Source of the DNA: Sanguinoderma infundibulare
Lineage: Eukaryota; Basidiomycota; Agaricomycetes; Polyporales; Polyporaceae
DNA: 64,000 bases
Direction: 5' to 3'
Assembly: GCA_032821775.1 (NCBI GenBank)
Contig: JAVLRN010000001.1
Coordinates: forward strand, 620,001 to 684,000
Position 1 is the first letter of the stretch; each line of letters opens with the position of its first letter. Under the pieces are notes generated by a model. It made no database searches and was not told the DNA's origin. It was given only the letters and a program-made list of their open reading frames with translations. A program made the position numbers and the translations under genes. Shown in pieces: positions 33,253 to 50,668 of this stretch.

Positions 33253-35729
33253 CTACGCTCGGAGCTCCGCGAGCGCACGCGTGAGATTCTCGTTGCTCGG
33301 CTGGGGACGGTGAAAGTTAGCAACCTGGACGAAACTAGAAAAGAGGAGGAGAGATACGTCACTTGCATAGGAATCTCCAGCAAATATCCGTTTCCGCGGT
33401 GATCGACGTCCGACTCGATGTGGCTATCGGAATCCCACCCCGCCGGTAACGTCCACCGGCAGAGAGGGCTCGAGTCTGAAACACCCTGAGGACGAACGAG
33501 CACATAATGAAACTGAACCTGTGGTTTGTCCCTCAACCCAGAATCCGCCTTCAACTTCTTGGCTAATGGGGGCGAGTCGACTTCTTGCTGTTGTGCCTCG
33601 TCCCGTCGCCGCTTCCCAAATCCGCCTCGCGCCAATCCCCGATAACGGTGACAATCCAGAAGCTACCCGTGCGCCGCGCCCTGTTTTACCGCATGTTGCT
33701 CCGCTTCAGTAGCCCCTCTGAGCTGTGAGCGGACCGCGGTGAATGATTTTGCGGATCAGCATGGAGCCCTGTGCGGTCTCCCCATGCTTCCAAGACGAGG
33801 TTGTCTGGAGAAGCCAGAGATGCGCGGTGGTCGAGTTGGCGTCGTGGGACACGATGAATGCGTCGACGAGGGGGAAGTCGGGGGTAGAAAGAATGCAGTA
33901 GGTGTCGTAACTAAAAAGGCGCTTGGAAAAGCGGAGGGATCGGAATCGATGGTTTCGTTGGATCTTCGGCCAAGGAGGCTCTGACGACTCTGGAGGCCCG
34001 GGCGACTTGCATGACAGAGGTCGGATAGCAGGATTCCGAGTCGAGAGTCATCTTCCGGAGGTGCCGATCGTCGACCCCCGCGGGCGATGCTCCTGTGGGC
34101 GAGGAGGCCGAAAAGCCACGCTGCGAGCGCCCTTTCCGTACGGGACAGAAGAGAAAAACGAGACGAGGAGGCGCACTTGTTCATCCTTCTCTTTTGAAGT
34201 CAAAGACCCACGACTCGGGGGCCCATCGGACGTCCAAGCTCGGTGCAAGCATCGACGACGACACGTTCGGAGGCTTGGTCCAACGACGTATGGCCCGAGC
34301 TCATGATTACCTGGAGCATCTTCGTTAGCTCTGCAGGTGTGGTACGGAGTACCTCATCGTGCCATGCCTGGACGCGCTCGAGTATCGCTTAGAAAACCTC
34401 CCGAGGAACGTGCCCGAACTAGCGATCACGTTGTCCACTATCGCGCATAACGCTTCCTCAAGGGAGTTGAGCGGTTGCTCCCCGTAGAGGGACTCGAGAT
34501 GCTGAAAGTGTACATGGTGAGTCCGACCCGAGAGGGGGGGTGGGCCGGTCCATGATGTGAGATATTGGCTCAGATCGGCTTTGAACGTTTCGAACTTAGG
34601 ATGCAGTTGTGGTCTAGCAAGATGAGAACGTCAAAACATGCAAATGGACAGACGTCGCCAAACGATCACCCTTACCCTTCTTTGAACTCATCGGTAGACC
34701 ACAAGGGGAAGGCGGTCAAGAGCGAGCAACGACTTCCGCCAGCCGGAGTAGAGTGCTGGACCGGGGAATGGGGCTTCAACTGGGAAACACCCATTGCAAT
34801 CTGCAAATCTCGCGGAGAGAGAATCGGGAGGGACGTCGAGAAGCAACCAGATACGACCGCATTGGCGATTCGCGGGAAGGCCTCTTATGCGGTCGCTGGG
34901 GAGCACGTATGCGTCATCCAAGTAGAAGAGGAGCTCGGCGCCGGGCATGAGGAATAAGACAACTTGTCCTCATTGCAAGAGGCGGACGACAAGGAACCAA
35001 AGGAAGAGTGTCTTTCCTGGGGTTTTCGTCATTCTCTTTGTGCACGCTACTTAGATGCTAGCGGAAACAGTGTGACTTACCAATTCCCGGTTGATCGGTG
35101 AGGATGACGCCAGTATCGGGGGTTTGGGTCGCACAACGCCAAACCTCCTTCTCGGCCTTTCGATAGCAGTCGCGGACGCGGGCCAGGGGGCATTTAAGCT
35201 CAACGTCCGGTCGCTCAGCGACATCGCTCAGATCGAGAACCGAAGGTGGATTGTGGTCATCTGCAGTCGTCCGCCACTTCGCTGCGAACATGTGCCAGAA
35301 ATGGCCCAACTTCGGCGAGTTTCCTTGGCCCAGGTCCAATTGTTGTCGTCTGTGCAAACGCAGTCAATGGTTACCTGGAACGGAGCGAGGACACTGAACA
35401 TACCAGCATTGGTAGCAGCAAGTTTCCTCACGAGTTCGTCGACGTCGTGCATGGTACGGGTAGATTGTCGGCAGTGAGTATTGTTCGGAGTGCGAGAAAG
35501 ACGTGGGTATGCGATTTCGGGCAAGCATTACAGTAGGAAGGACTATTCCGCCCACCCACTCCCCAAACCCCTTGTCCAAGTTCCGCAGGGTAACGGAAAG
35601 CGAATATCCGGAAAAGCTCCGCAGTGTCGTGTTTTCGACCAACGCTTGCCAGCACTTGTCCTGGGCCTGCCACCCAGCTCCCCCGTTTGGCATTATTTGT
35701 ACCCGTATAGCCGCCCCGGTCCGTTCCAT
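33253..35729 (-). pseudogene. Broken P-loop NTPase with nuclease-like C-terminus (RHS/Crinkler-like family)
   Basis: Read on the minus strand, scattered exons fit one multi-exon gene of the large basidiomycete P-loop family related to RHS/Crinkler-type proteins. In order I see MERTGAAIRVQIMPNGG near 35729, then a Walker A loop (TDQPGIG at about 35081-35101) split by a 64 bp intron (35017-35080) so that its Lys-Thr start the next exon. Next come LLFYLDDAYVLPSDRI (~34930), FETFKADLSQYLTSW (~34580), a beta-rich stretch VDAFIVSHDANSTTAHLWLL followed by QTTSSWKHG (~33850), and YVLVRPQG with DHRGNGYLLEIP (33370-33530). An in-frame TGA at 34970-34972 interrupts the exon after the Walker A loop, and several junctions cannot be joined in frame. 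I therefore call it a pseudogene. A mis-assembled or unusually spliced gene is possible. Confidence 0.6.
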
Positions 35730-36026
35730 GTCGTCGTGGAAGACCGCCCTCACGACGTGGGTTAGGTGTTGCAATAAGCACTCTTAACCATGCTAGCACC
35801 ATCGCAACTCATCAAGTAAGCTCTTGCCCTGATTACACTGGCCATCTCTGAGGTGACCCTCAGACCGCTGCATTGTATACACCCAAAACACCTGTCAATG
35901 CCATTCCAAGGAGCAACCGCTACCGACAGACAGGCGTGATAATACTGATGGTCATTAATCTACATGGTTTGCATTCAGAGCTAGATAACAGTTGTACTAA
36001 GAATCCCTGTGGCGTATATAATATAC
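35730..36026. other. Intergenic, RPB1 3' flank
   Basis: A stretch of 297 bp between the start of the broken NTPase gene and the RPB1 stop. The right part is AT-rich, and nothing else is recognised. Confidence 0.4.
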
Positions 36027-42384
<6,358 letters not shown>

Positions 42385-42683
42385 GGCGAGCGACAGGAGA
42401 CGGGGAAAGACGACTTATAGAGCAGGGAAGGCCCGTCAACACAGCAGATAGATACCCCCAGGTATAAAGACAGCGAGAGAGACAGGTGGGATGAGGAAGA
42501 GTGGGGGGAGACCAACGTCGTCGACGTGGTCGAGGACAAGGAGCGGTGGACTCAGCCAACGCTCACGACGCCGGGTCCGCTACCCAGTCACAACAGTCAC
42601 GGTCACGGTCACACACCACTCGCAGCGGAGCTTGACGCCCCCGCCCTGGCCGACTCAACGACAATACGCTTTCTCATCCCACC
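42385..42683. promoter_or_regulatory. Bidirectional promoter, RPB1 and VPS27
   Basis: The two start codons are 299 bp apart and point outward. The segment contains AG-rich DNA, a plus-strand TATAAA at 42463-42468 and a GTCACGGTCACGGTCAC triplet repeat near 42596-42615. Either gene could use the shared region. Confidence 0.55.
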
Positions 42684-45067
42684 ATGACTTCCTATCTCAG
42701 TTCTCTTTTCTGGGGTACATCTCAGCTTGACGACGCCATCGGTGTGTGCTCAGTTGACGTCTGCCTCTGTTGTGCACAATTGACTCTGGTTCACTAGACA
42801 AGGCGACGTCCGAGCTACTCCCAAGCGGTTCTGAAGACATTGCTCTCAACCTCGAGATATGCGACCAGATTCGTTCCAAGTCTGTGCAGCCGAAAGATGC
42901 CATGCGGGCCCTGAAGCGACGACTTGGTCACAAGAACCCTAATGTCCAGCTGCTTGCACTGAGCGTATGTGCATATGCCGCAGGTGTTACGCGTCCTCGC
43001 TCATACTCCTCCTAGTTGACCGACATCTGTGTCAAGAATGGCGGCGACGGATTTCTTACGGAGATTTCCTCAAGGGAGTTCATGGACAACCTCGTCTCCA
43101 TACTCAAGATGCCGGCCCTCAACCATGACGTCAAGAACAAGATCCTCCGATACGTCCAGGACTGGGCGACCGCATTCGAGGGCAAACCCGGTTTGAGCTA
43201 CGTGGGCGAGGTGTACAGGACTCTCCAGCGTGAAGGTGAGCTTCCACAGTCGCTCCCATGGCAGTGTTGTAAAACGCGCCTCGCTCCCAGGATTCAACTT
43301 CCCTCCCCGTGATCCTGCGGTCACCGCATCAGCGATGGTGGACACCCAAACAGCTCCGGAATGGATTGATTCGGATGTCTGTTTGCGCTGTCGCACACCT
43401 TTTACCTTCACAAATCGCAAGCACCACTGTCGCAACTGCGGACAGGTCTTCGACCAACAATGCTCGTCCAAGTCGGTGCCCCTCCCACACTTCGGCATCA
43501 CCCAGGAAGTTCGGGTCTGTGATACATGTTATAACAAGCTGTACAAGAAGGCGCACAAGTACGTAATATTAAAACGATGCCTTTTCCTTGACTGACTAGG
43601 CCAACCCTAGGGCTCACCGTTCATCCCAAAGCGTCTCGGCTTCAAGGCACCGGTCTGCTCGAGACCTGTACGATGCTGAGCTGCAACGTGCCATCCAACT
43701 TTCTCTTGAAGAAGTTGGTGCCGCAGGTGGCCGCCGCCCCGGCTACATTCCCTCTCCGGCCCCCTGGCAATCTTCGGAGCCGCCGCTTGTTGACCGTAAT
43801 ACGCGCCCCCACACGTCATCTTCATACTCACGCGAGGAAGAGGAAGACCCCGACCTCAAGGCGGCTATCGAAGCTAGCTTGCGCGAGGCAAACGCACCCA
43901 AGCCGAGTGCTCCCATAGTCGTCGATGCATCAGAAAAGTTTATGGCGGAGCAACAAGCCGGCCCTGGATATGCGCAGAGCTATCCTCCTTCGAGCGCGAC
44001 TCCGAAACCGCGACTCCCCACTATACCGAACCATGATCTTGAGGTTTTGGAAACGGATGCTATCTTGACTTTTAACCAGACAGTGGAGCAAGTCCAGGCT
44101 CAGGGCGGAAGGGACTTGTCTAAGTACCCTGCAGTGACGGAGCTGTTCGACAAAGCGAACGCGTTGAGGCCAAAGCTTGCGATAAGTTTGAACGACACCG
44201 GTCGGAAAGAGGGTATGTGCTTTATACTTGTGTTGAAGTACGGTTTGGCTAATATCTACTTCTGAAGAAACACTTGTTGACATGCACGAGAAACTTTCGC
44301 AAGCGGTTAAGCTTTATGACAAGATACTGACCGAACAACTCTCGCGGCCTCAGTGGAGAGCAGCCGGTCCTTCGACTGCCCTTCAGCAGCAACCCCCTGC
44401 TTCGAGCTACCCCCAATATCAGCCCATGAATGGACCATACAATCAATGGCCACATGCGGTTCCCTCCGCGCCATCCACCCATGTTACCCAATCCGCCCCT
44501 TCCTATGCGACCTCCCCAATCACCGAGCACCCTCCACAACATGTGTACCAGCCCGCGACCGCCCCCATCCTCTTAGCCGGCTCCCCAACAATTCACGCGC
44601 GCCATGGCCAGGAAGGACTAGCCGTCTCACCACCACCTGTTTCGATAGCGCAGTACGGCGCTCCTCTTGCCTCAGCCTCAGTCACATATCAGGCGGTCCC
44701 GCGAGCCGCCGCGCAGGCCACCGCCGTGCCTTTACCACCTCCCGCTCCCGGCCCTTCACAATCCCAATTCGTGCCACAATCCCCATCCGCTTCCCAGCAC
44801 CAGCCTCAAGCAGCTGCACTCGCCCGGCACAACACCGTCAGCGGGTACCGCGCGCCGGTCCAGCAATCTCCCACCGTCCCGTATGTGAACGGCTTGACGC
44901 GGTCCAACACTGTTACTTCATCGCACGCGCCCGCGCAGCTCCAGCACCTGCAGCAGATGACGGTACCTCTCCCAAATTTCCCGCAGGTGCCGAACACGCC
45001 TCCACAGGCGCAGACGTTCTGCCCGCCAGAGCCGGAGCGCAAGGAGGCGTTGCTCATTGACTTGTGA
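42684..45067 (+). CDS. VPS27: ESCRT-0 subunit VPS27 (Hrs homologue)
   Basis: VPS27 binds ubiquitinated cargo on endosomes and recruits ESCRT-I and clathrin. Exons 42684-42741, 42798-42964, 43016-43235, 43291-43558, 43611-44212 and 44268-45067 give 704 aa. An N-terminal VHS domain ([19 protein letters not shown]) is followed by a FYVE finger with the RKHHCRNCG signature and paired cysteines to CDTCYNK. Two ubiquitin-interacting motifs follow ([14 protein letters not shown] and [14 protein letters not shown]), then a helical GAT-like segment. The rest is a Pro/Gln/Ala-rich tail with two PSAP tetrapeptides, a known ESCRT-I docking motif. It ends LLIDL, resembling the terminal clathrin box of yeast Vps27. 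Confidence 0.96.
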
Positions 45068-45506
45068 GTGGATGGGTGAGGAAGAGACGGGATGGAGGCT
45101 GCGTACGGTGCAGGTGACCTTGTAGTAATGATTTGGATGGACTCTGCTACATAGACTATCAGTGTTATGGTTCATATTGACTCGACGTGCTTGGAATCTG
45201 ATGAGCATGTACATCCGGACCCCATCTGAGAAGTGTCTGCGGAGTAGCACCGCAGTTTCTTGCCCCTCGTCGGTCGGTGTTAGGATTTGGCAGTGTGCAT
45301 ATCGTCGAAGCTGTGGCCGCAGTCGGGGAGAAATGCCATAAGAGGGAATAGCGCGCGTGGTTGGGACTGGAGACTAGTCGCGCAAGGATTCGGCGTTCGT
45401 CATCGCCGTCCACCTCGACTCTAGCCACACCCCTCCCGCTGCTTGGCAGCGTCTTCATTCGCCTCCCTTCTCTTCTCCTCGGGCTGCTGGATAGCGTCTC
45501 GCAACC
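45068..45506. other. Intergenic, VPS27 3' flank and VPS35 promoter
   Basis: 439 bp with no supported exon, between two endosomal sorting genes transcribed in the same direction. Confidence 0.45.
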
Positions 45507-48500
45507 ATGTCCGCCGCGACCATAGCTCCACCTATGGAAGAGGGCAAGCTGCTCAGCGAGTCTTTGAGCACCGTCAAGATCCAGGTCCAGCAAATGAAGA
45601 GGCATCTCGTACGTACGCGTCGCTTCGCTATCACATCTCCCTTCCTCAAGCTGCATGGTGCGCACCAGGAACTAGACCAGCTGATGGACGCGCTCAAGAG
45701 CGCGAGCCTCATGCTGGCTGAGCTCCGGACATCCTCCCTCTCGCCCAAACAATACTATGAGCTCTGTACGTTCATGACCGCTCCGTCGCGTCTGTGTGTC
45801 ATGCTTATAGGCTGCCCCAGACATGGCTGTGTTCGATGCTCTCCGTCATTTATCCAACTATCTATATGACGCACACGTCCAAAACCGACACCACCTCGCC
45901 GACCTCTACGAACTTGTACAATATGCCGGAAACATCGTTCCCCGTCTCTACCTTATGATCACCGTCGGCTCCGTCTACATGTCCATCCCCGACGCGCCCG
46001 TCAAGGAGGTCATGAAGGACATGCTGGAGATGTCAAGAGGAGTGCTCCACCCTATCCGAGGACTGTTCCTCCGCCATTATCTCAGCGGCCAGACGAGGGA
46101 TCATTTGCCTCTCGGGGATGATGCTGGGTACGTGTATTATTGTCTGTACAGTCTAATGGTACCCATTTCCGACCCTGTGCGCAGACCGAAAGGAAACCTG
46201 GAGGATTCCATCAACTTTGTCCTCACTGACTTCATCGAGATGAATAAGCTATGGGTGCGACTTCAACACCAGGGACACTCAAGAGACCGCGAGAAGAGGG
46301 AGATGGAGCGGAAAGAACTGCGCATCCTCGTCGGCACGAACCTCGTCCGCCTTAGCCAGTTGGAAGGCGTCGACCTCGAGATGTACCAGAAGAGCATCCT
46401 CCCGAGCATCCTACAGCAAATAGTCGTTTGTAAGGACGTCATTGCGCAGGAGTATCTTATGGAGGTTGTCATACAGGTGCGTCGCCTTTGCTACAACCGT
46501 TTGCTATGACGTAGGCCAATAGCTATACGGCACCAGGTCTTCACGGACGAGTTCCATCTCTACACCCTCGGCCCCTTCCTCTCCGCTACCGCGCAGCTGC
46601 ACCCCAAGGTCAATATCAAGCAGATCGTCATTGCGCTTATCGACCGTCTGGCTGCGTACGCAGCACGAGAGGCGGAAAGCGAGGATCCTGAGGAGACGAA
46701 ACGGCAAGAGGAGGCCGCTGCTCGTCGCTTGGCTGAGAAGGTCAAGCAAGCTCGCGGCGCAAGGCAGAATGGTCAAAGTGTTTCCTCCACAGCCATAGAG
46801 CCCGCCAGTGCTGTTCAGAACGAGTGGGGCTCATCGCCAACGAGCCCGGTCGTCGCGGAGAAACCAGAAGATCAAGCTCCTACATCCCCTACCACGAACG
46901 GTACTCCGGAGGGCGCTGAGGGCGAGAAGGCCGTGGAGAAGGCACCAGAGGCGGAACAGGTCAAGAAATTTAGAGGCGTGCCCGAGAACGTGCAGTTGTT
47001 TGAGGTCTTCTGGCATCAAGTGGTCGAGCTCATCAAGGTGCTGAGTGTGTGGCAAAGACCTGCTTGTGTTGTTACTGATGCCGCGCGCGCATAGGCTCGT
47101 CCGGACCTCTCAATACAAGATGTCACCGCCCTGCTCGTGTCACTGACGAACCTGTCGCTCAGCTGTTATCCGGACCGACTCGAATACGTGGATCAAATCC
47201 TCGGATTCGCAGCAGAGAAGATCAAGGAGTTCACAGATAGGTAAAACACTTTCATAGGACTAGCAGGAGACAGCACTAAACTGGGGATATGGCAGTCCCG
47301 ACCTTCACCACCCACAGACGACCGCCAACCTTTCCGCGCTGCTCAACGCGCCTATCAACTCCTACCAATCGGTCCTTACCCTGCTTGCATTACAGCAGTA
47401 CACCGCGCTCCTCAACCAGCAACCGTACTCAACACGACGCACACTTGCACACTCTCTCGTCTCGTCCGTGCTGAAGAACGAGACGATCATTGAGACACCT
47501 GAAGACGTGAACGGCATACTCGAACTATGCCATGTCCTCATCCGTGACCAGTCTGATGCCACTGCTCCAGCACATGCCCAGCAAATGAGCGGCAAGGACC
47601 CCAGGAGAGGACCTTATCATCACGAGCGGGAAGAGCTTGCGGAGGAGCAGGGCTGGGTCGCGCGCATGATCCATCTCTTCCGGTCAGATAACTTGGATGT
47701 GCAATTTGAGGTGTGTTAGTCATGTATTGTTTACAAGAACGTGTCTGATGGCGCGTTCAGATCCTGCAAACCGCACGACGTCATTTCGAGACGGGAGGCG
47801 AGCGGATGCGCTTCACGTACCCGGCCCTCATCACCTCTGCGATCAAGCTCTGCAGACGATACAAGAACCGGGAGCACCTCGAGGACGAGTGGCAGTCGAA
47901 GGTCTCCACGATCCTCAAGTTCGTCCGGCAGCTGAACTCGATCCTGTCCACGACCGTAGACGCTCCCGCGATCGCGCTCCGGCTGTTCCTGCTCGGCGCG
48001 CAGATCGCGGACGAGTGCGAGTTCGAGAACCTGACGTACGACATGTACGTGGACGCGTTCACGGTGTACGAGGACAGCATCTCGGAGAGCCGGGCGCAGC
48101 TGCAGGCGATCACGCTCATCATCGGCACGCTGCAGGGCGCGCGGGTGTTCGACGAGGACAACTACGACACGCTGATCACCAAGGCGGCGCTGCACGGCGC
48201 GAAGCTGCTCAAGAAGCCGCACCAGGCGAGCGCGGTCAATCTCGCGAGCCACCTGTGGTGGCAGGAGGTCCCGGCGGAGGAGGAGGCGGCCGCAGCGGAG
48301 AAGGAGGGCGAGAAGGCGAACGGGGCGAAGGAGGAGGGCGAGAAGAAGGCGGTGAGTTTGAGTTTTGGCTTTGGTCGGTTTGGGACGAGATTGGGGCTGA
48401 TGAGGGTCGCTTTACGTAGTACCCTCTGCAGGACAGCAAGCGTGTGTTGGAGTGCCTCCAGAAGGCGCTTCGTATCGCCAATTCGGCCACGGAGGAGATC

Positions 48501-48922
48501 ATCACCATTCAACTGTACTGCGACACCCTCGACCAGTACCTGTACTACCTCGACCGTGGGGCGCCAGCGGTGAGTGTTGTTGTGTAATCTGTTTCGCTGA
48601 TGCGAGGACTAACTGTGCATCTTAGGTCACGCCGAAGTTCGTCAACAGCCTGGTGGAGCTCATCACGTCGTCGATTGACAACATCGCGTCTCCGGACGTG
48701 CACCCGTCGCAGCGGGCGCCGCCCGGTCTGCTCGAGGGCGTGCAGACCCCAGAGATGATCACGCGGCACTTCCGCAACACGCTCATGTACATCCAGACGA
48801 AGAAGGCTGCTGCTGTGGCAGCCGCGGAGGCACCCGGCGCCACCCCCGGCGCGGCGGAGTCGAGGTGGGACGACGTGGATATTGCTGGGGCGCTGCTCAA
48901 GATGGGCATCCCGACGCGGTGA
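45507..48922 (+). CDS. VPS35: Retromer core subunit VPS35
   Basis: VPS35 is the alpha-solenoid scaffold of retromer, which retrieves receptors from endosomes to the Golgi. Early exons are 45507-45608, 45669-45765 and 45821-46127. The N-terminal Vps26-binding motif is intact ([17 protein letters not shown]). Later conserved segments include [44 protein letters not shown] and [19 protein letters not shown] Glu/Ala/Thr-rich linker of about 80 residues separates the N- and C-terminal solenoid halves. A second Lys/Glu-rich insert precedes [20 protein letters not shown]. The product is longer than animal VPS35 because of these inserts, as in other fungi. It ends LLKMGIPTR. Confidence 0.96.
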
Positions 48923-49229
48923 GAGGCTCGCCGCGTTATAGGGTTAGTGCGTAGGCGGGGGATGGATCGAAGACAGCGCTACCATTAGCACTTGGTACTA
49001 CGGGAGAGGGAAGGGATGGACTCGGCTGGTTGGTTGTGAGAACTCATATACTATGTTGTCTGTTGTGGCTTGTAGATACCTTTACGATCTTCACGTGTAT
49101 AATGCATTCGCTATTTGCTCTGTCAGGCTTGTGATGGGCTTGCCCGCCGTGGTTCAACGAGGATGGGAGTCGTACAACAGAGGTGACAATGGGATGAGAG
49201 TACAGGAGTACAAGAGTAAGCCCAATGTA
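48923..49229. other. Convergent 3' region between VPS35 and BCP1
   Basis: The two genes converge here and the 3' UTRs probably overlap. No other feature is seen in the 307 bp. Confidence 0.45.
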
Positions 49230-50390
49230 CTACGAGGGCTGGGGATACGCTTCTGCAAGTGCAGCGGTGAGGTCGCGGAGGCATGCAGCGGGGATGAGGG
49301 CCATCCGACCGCCCATGTCGAGGCCGAAGGCGTCGGCTTCTCGGGGCTGGGTGTGCGTGAAGGTGTAGTCCAGCGTATGTGTGGCAAACTGTACGTATGT
49401 GTGAGCATATGACTGCTCGAGAGAATAAGGAGGCGTACCCTGCGGATGTAGTCGTCCTCGGGGTGGAAGGAGTACACTCCTGCTGTGGCGGGAGGAGGTG
49501 GGTCGGACTGCTTCTGCCGCTTGGGGCGGGGGGCGGATGCCTGGAGGTCTGCTGCCTCTTGGGCTGTGAGGCGGTATACGCGGGAGATGATGAGGAAGTT
49601 TTTGAAGTCGTAGGGTTCGTTCTGGATGGGAGAGTATATGACATTTGGTCAGCAACCGGGGCGCGAAGAGGGCAGGGGGCGGGACTGGAGTTGCAGGCTG
49701 GGGCGGCCGGAGTGTGTAACGGTGAGAGAGGAGAGGCGCAAGACTCACGTCGTCAAGGGCCCGCTGTATCTCGTCTGCGAGCATGCGGTACATGTGGGGC
49801 ATGATCTGGACGGGCATGTTGATGAGGCGCTCGGAGAAGATGAAGCCGACGTGGTCCGAGGACGTCAGGCCGGATGGGCCGAGGAGGGCCTGCAGCTTGG
49901 AGTGGAGGACGGGGTCGGGTGAGGACTTTTGGAGGATGTAGGCGATGAGTGCCTGGATGGATGGTCGGTCCTGGGGGCAGTTAGTGTCAAAGAGAGGGTT
50001 TCATAAATGGAAAGAGAATAAGGCAGACAGACCTTGTGCACGTTGAGGTTTAGCACGGTAAGGAACGCATATGGATCGCTCTCCTTCCCATCGCATTTGA
50101 CGGTCGTGCCGACCAGGGGTTGGGAGAGGATGAGGTCGGCGAGGTCATGGAGGGGAAGGTCTTGAGCGTCGACATTGAAGAGCTGGGTGAGGAGACGCTT
50201 GGTGGCGAGGTAGTCAATGTCGGCGTTGGGGTCGAAGAAGTCGAAGTCGACGTCGACGAGACTCTACTGGCGTGCAGATCAGCGAGGGGTGCTTGAAGGT
50301 TGTGACAAGGGAGACGACAAGACATACGCGTTCGGAATCGGATTCGTTGTCTGAGGAAGCCTTGTCTGCCTCCTGTTTTCGTTTTGCCAT
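49230..50390 (-). CDS. BCP1: BCP1 / BCCIP-family nuclear export and ribosome-assembly protein
   Basis: Yeast Bcp1 is a nuclear chaperone for ribosomal protein uL14 and is linked to export of the Mss4 kinase; the animal homologue BCCIP binds BRCA2. Exon 1 is 50390-50328 and encodes a charged start ending DNESDSER. Exon 2 begins SLVDVDFDFFDPNADIDY, the hallmark of the family. It continues with QLFNVDAQDLPLHDLADLIL and CDGKESDPYAFLTVLNLN. Further exons give DHVGFIFSERLINMPVQI, EPYDFKNFLIISRVYRL and YSFHPEDDYIRR. The product ends AEAYPQPS. The gene is divergent from the FAD oxidoreductase, with 278 bp between start codons. Confidence 0.92.
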
Positions 50391-50668
50391 GATGCCTGCG
50401 AGGAATATGTGCGAGAGATCTGATGGACTGCTGCTGCCTCTTGAGCTAGTAGTAGTCAGTACGTATCGCATGAAAACAAATCTGCAGCAGATCTTCGCAG
50501 ACACGATCACGTGTAACGTGTGTCGGCAACAAGGAATGCCGTGGACTCCGAGCGGAAAGGAGCGGACTCCGAGCAGCTGGAGAACGCGTCTTGTGGGCAT
50601 TGACTCGACGATGCCCCGAACTCGCCCCAGCAACTCACTCTCTCGCCCGCACCACAGACCGTCTCACG
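50391..50668. promoter_or_regulatory. Bidirectional promoter, BCP1 and FAD oxidoreductase
   Basis: A 278 bp stretch lies between outward-facing start codons, with no TATA box that I could identify. Confidence 0.5.

Noticed and set aside
33159..33635. A separate small minus-strand gene
   Set aside because: The apparent start is a TTG, not an ATG, and the content matches the last domain of the P-loop/RHS-like gene, so I treat it as that gene's 3' exons.
47697..48419. 240-codon plus frame inside VPS35
   Set aside because: A frame-shifted shadow of the GC-rich VPS35 exon, rich in Arg/Gly/Ala without domain content.
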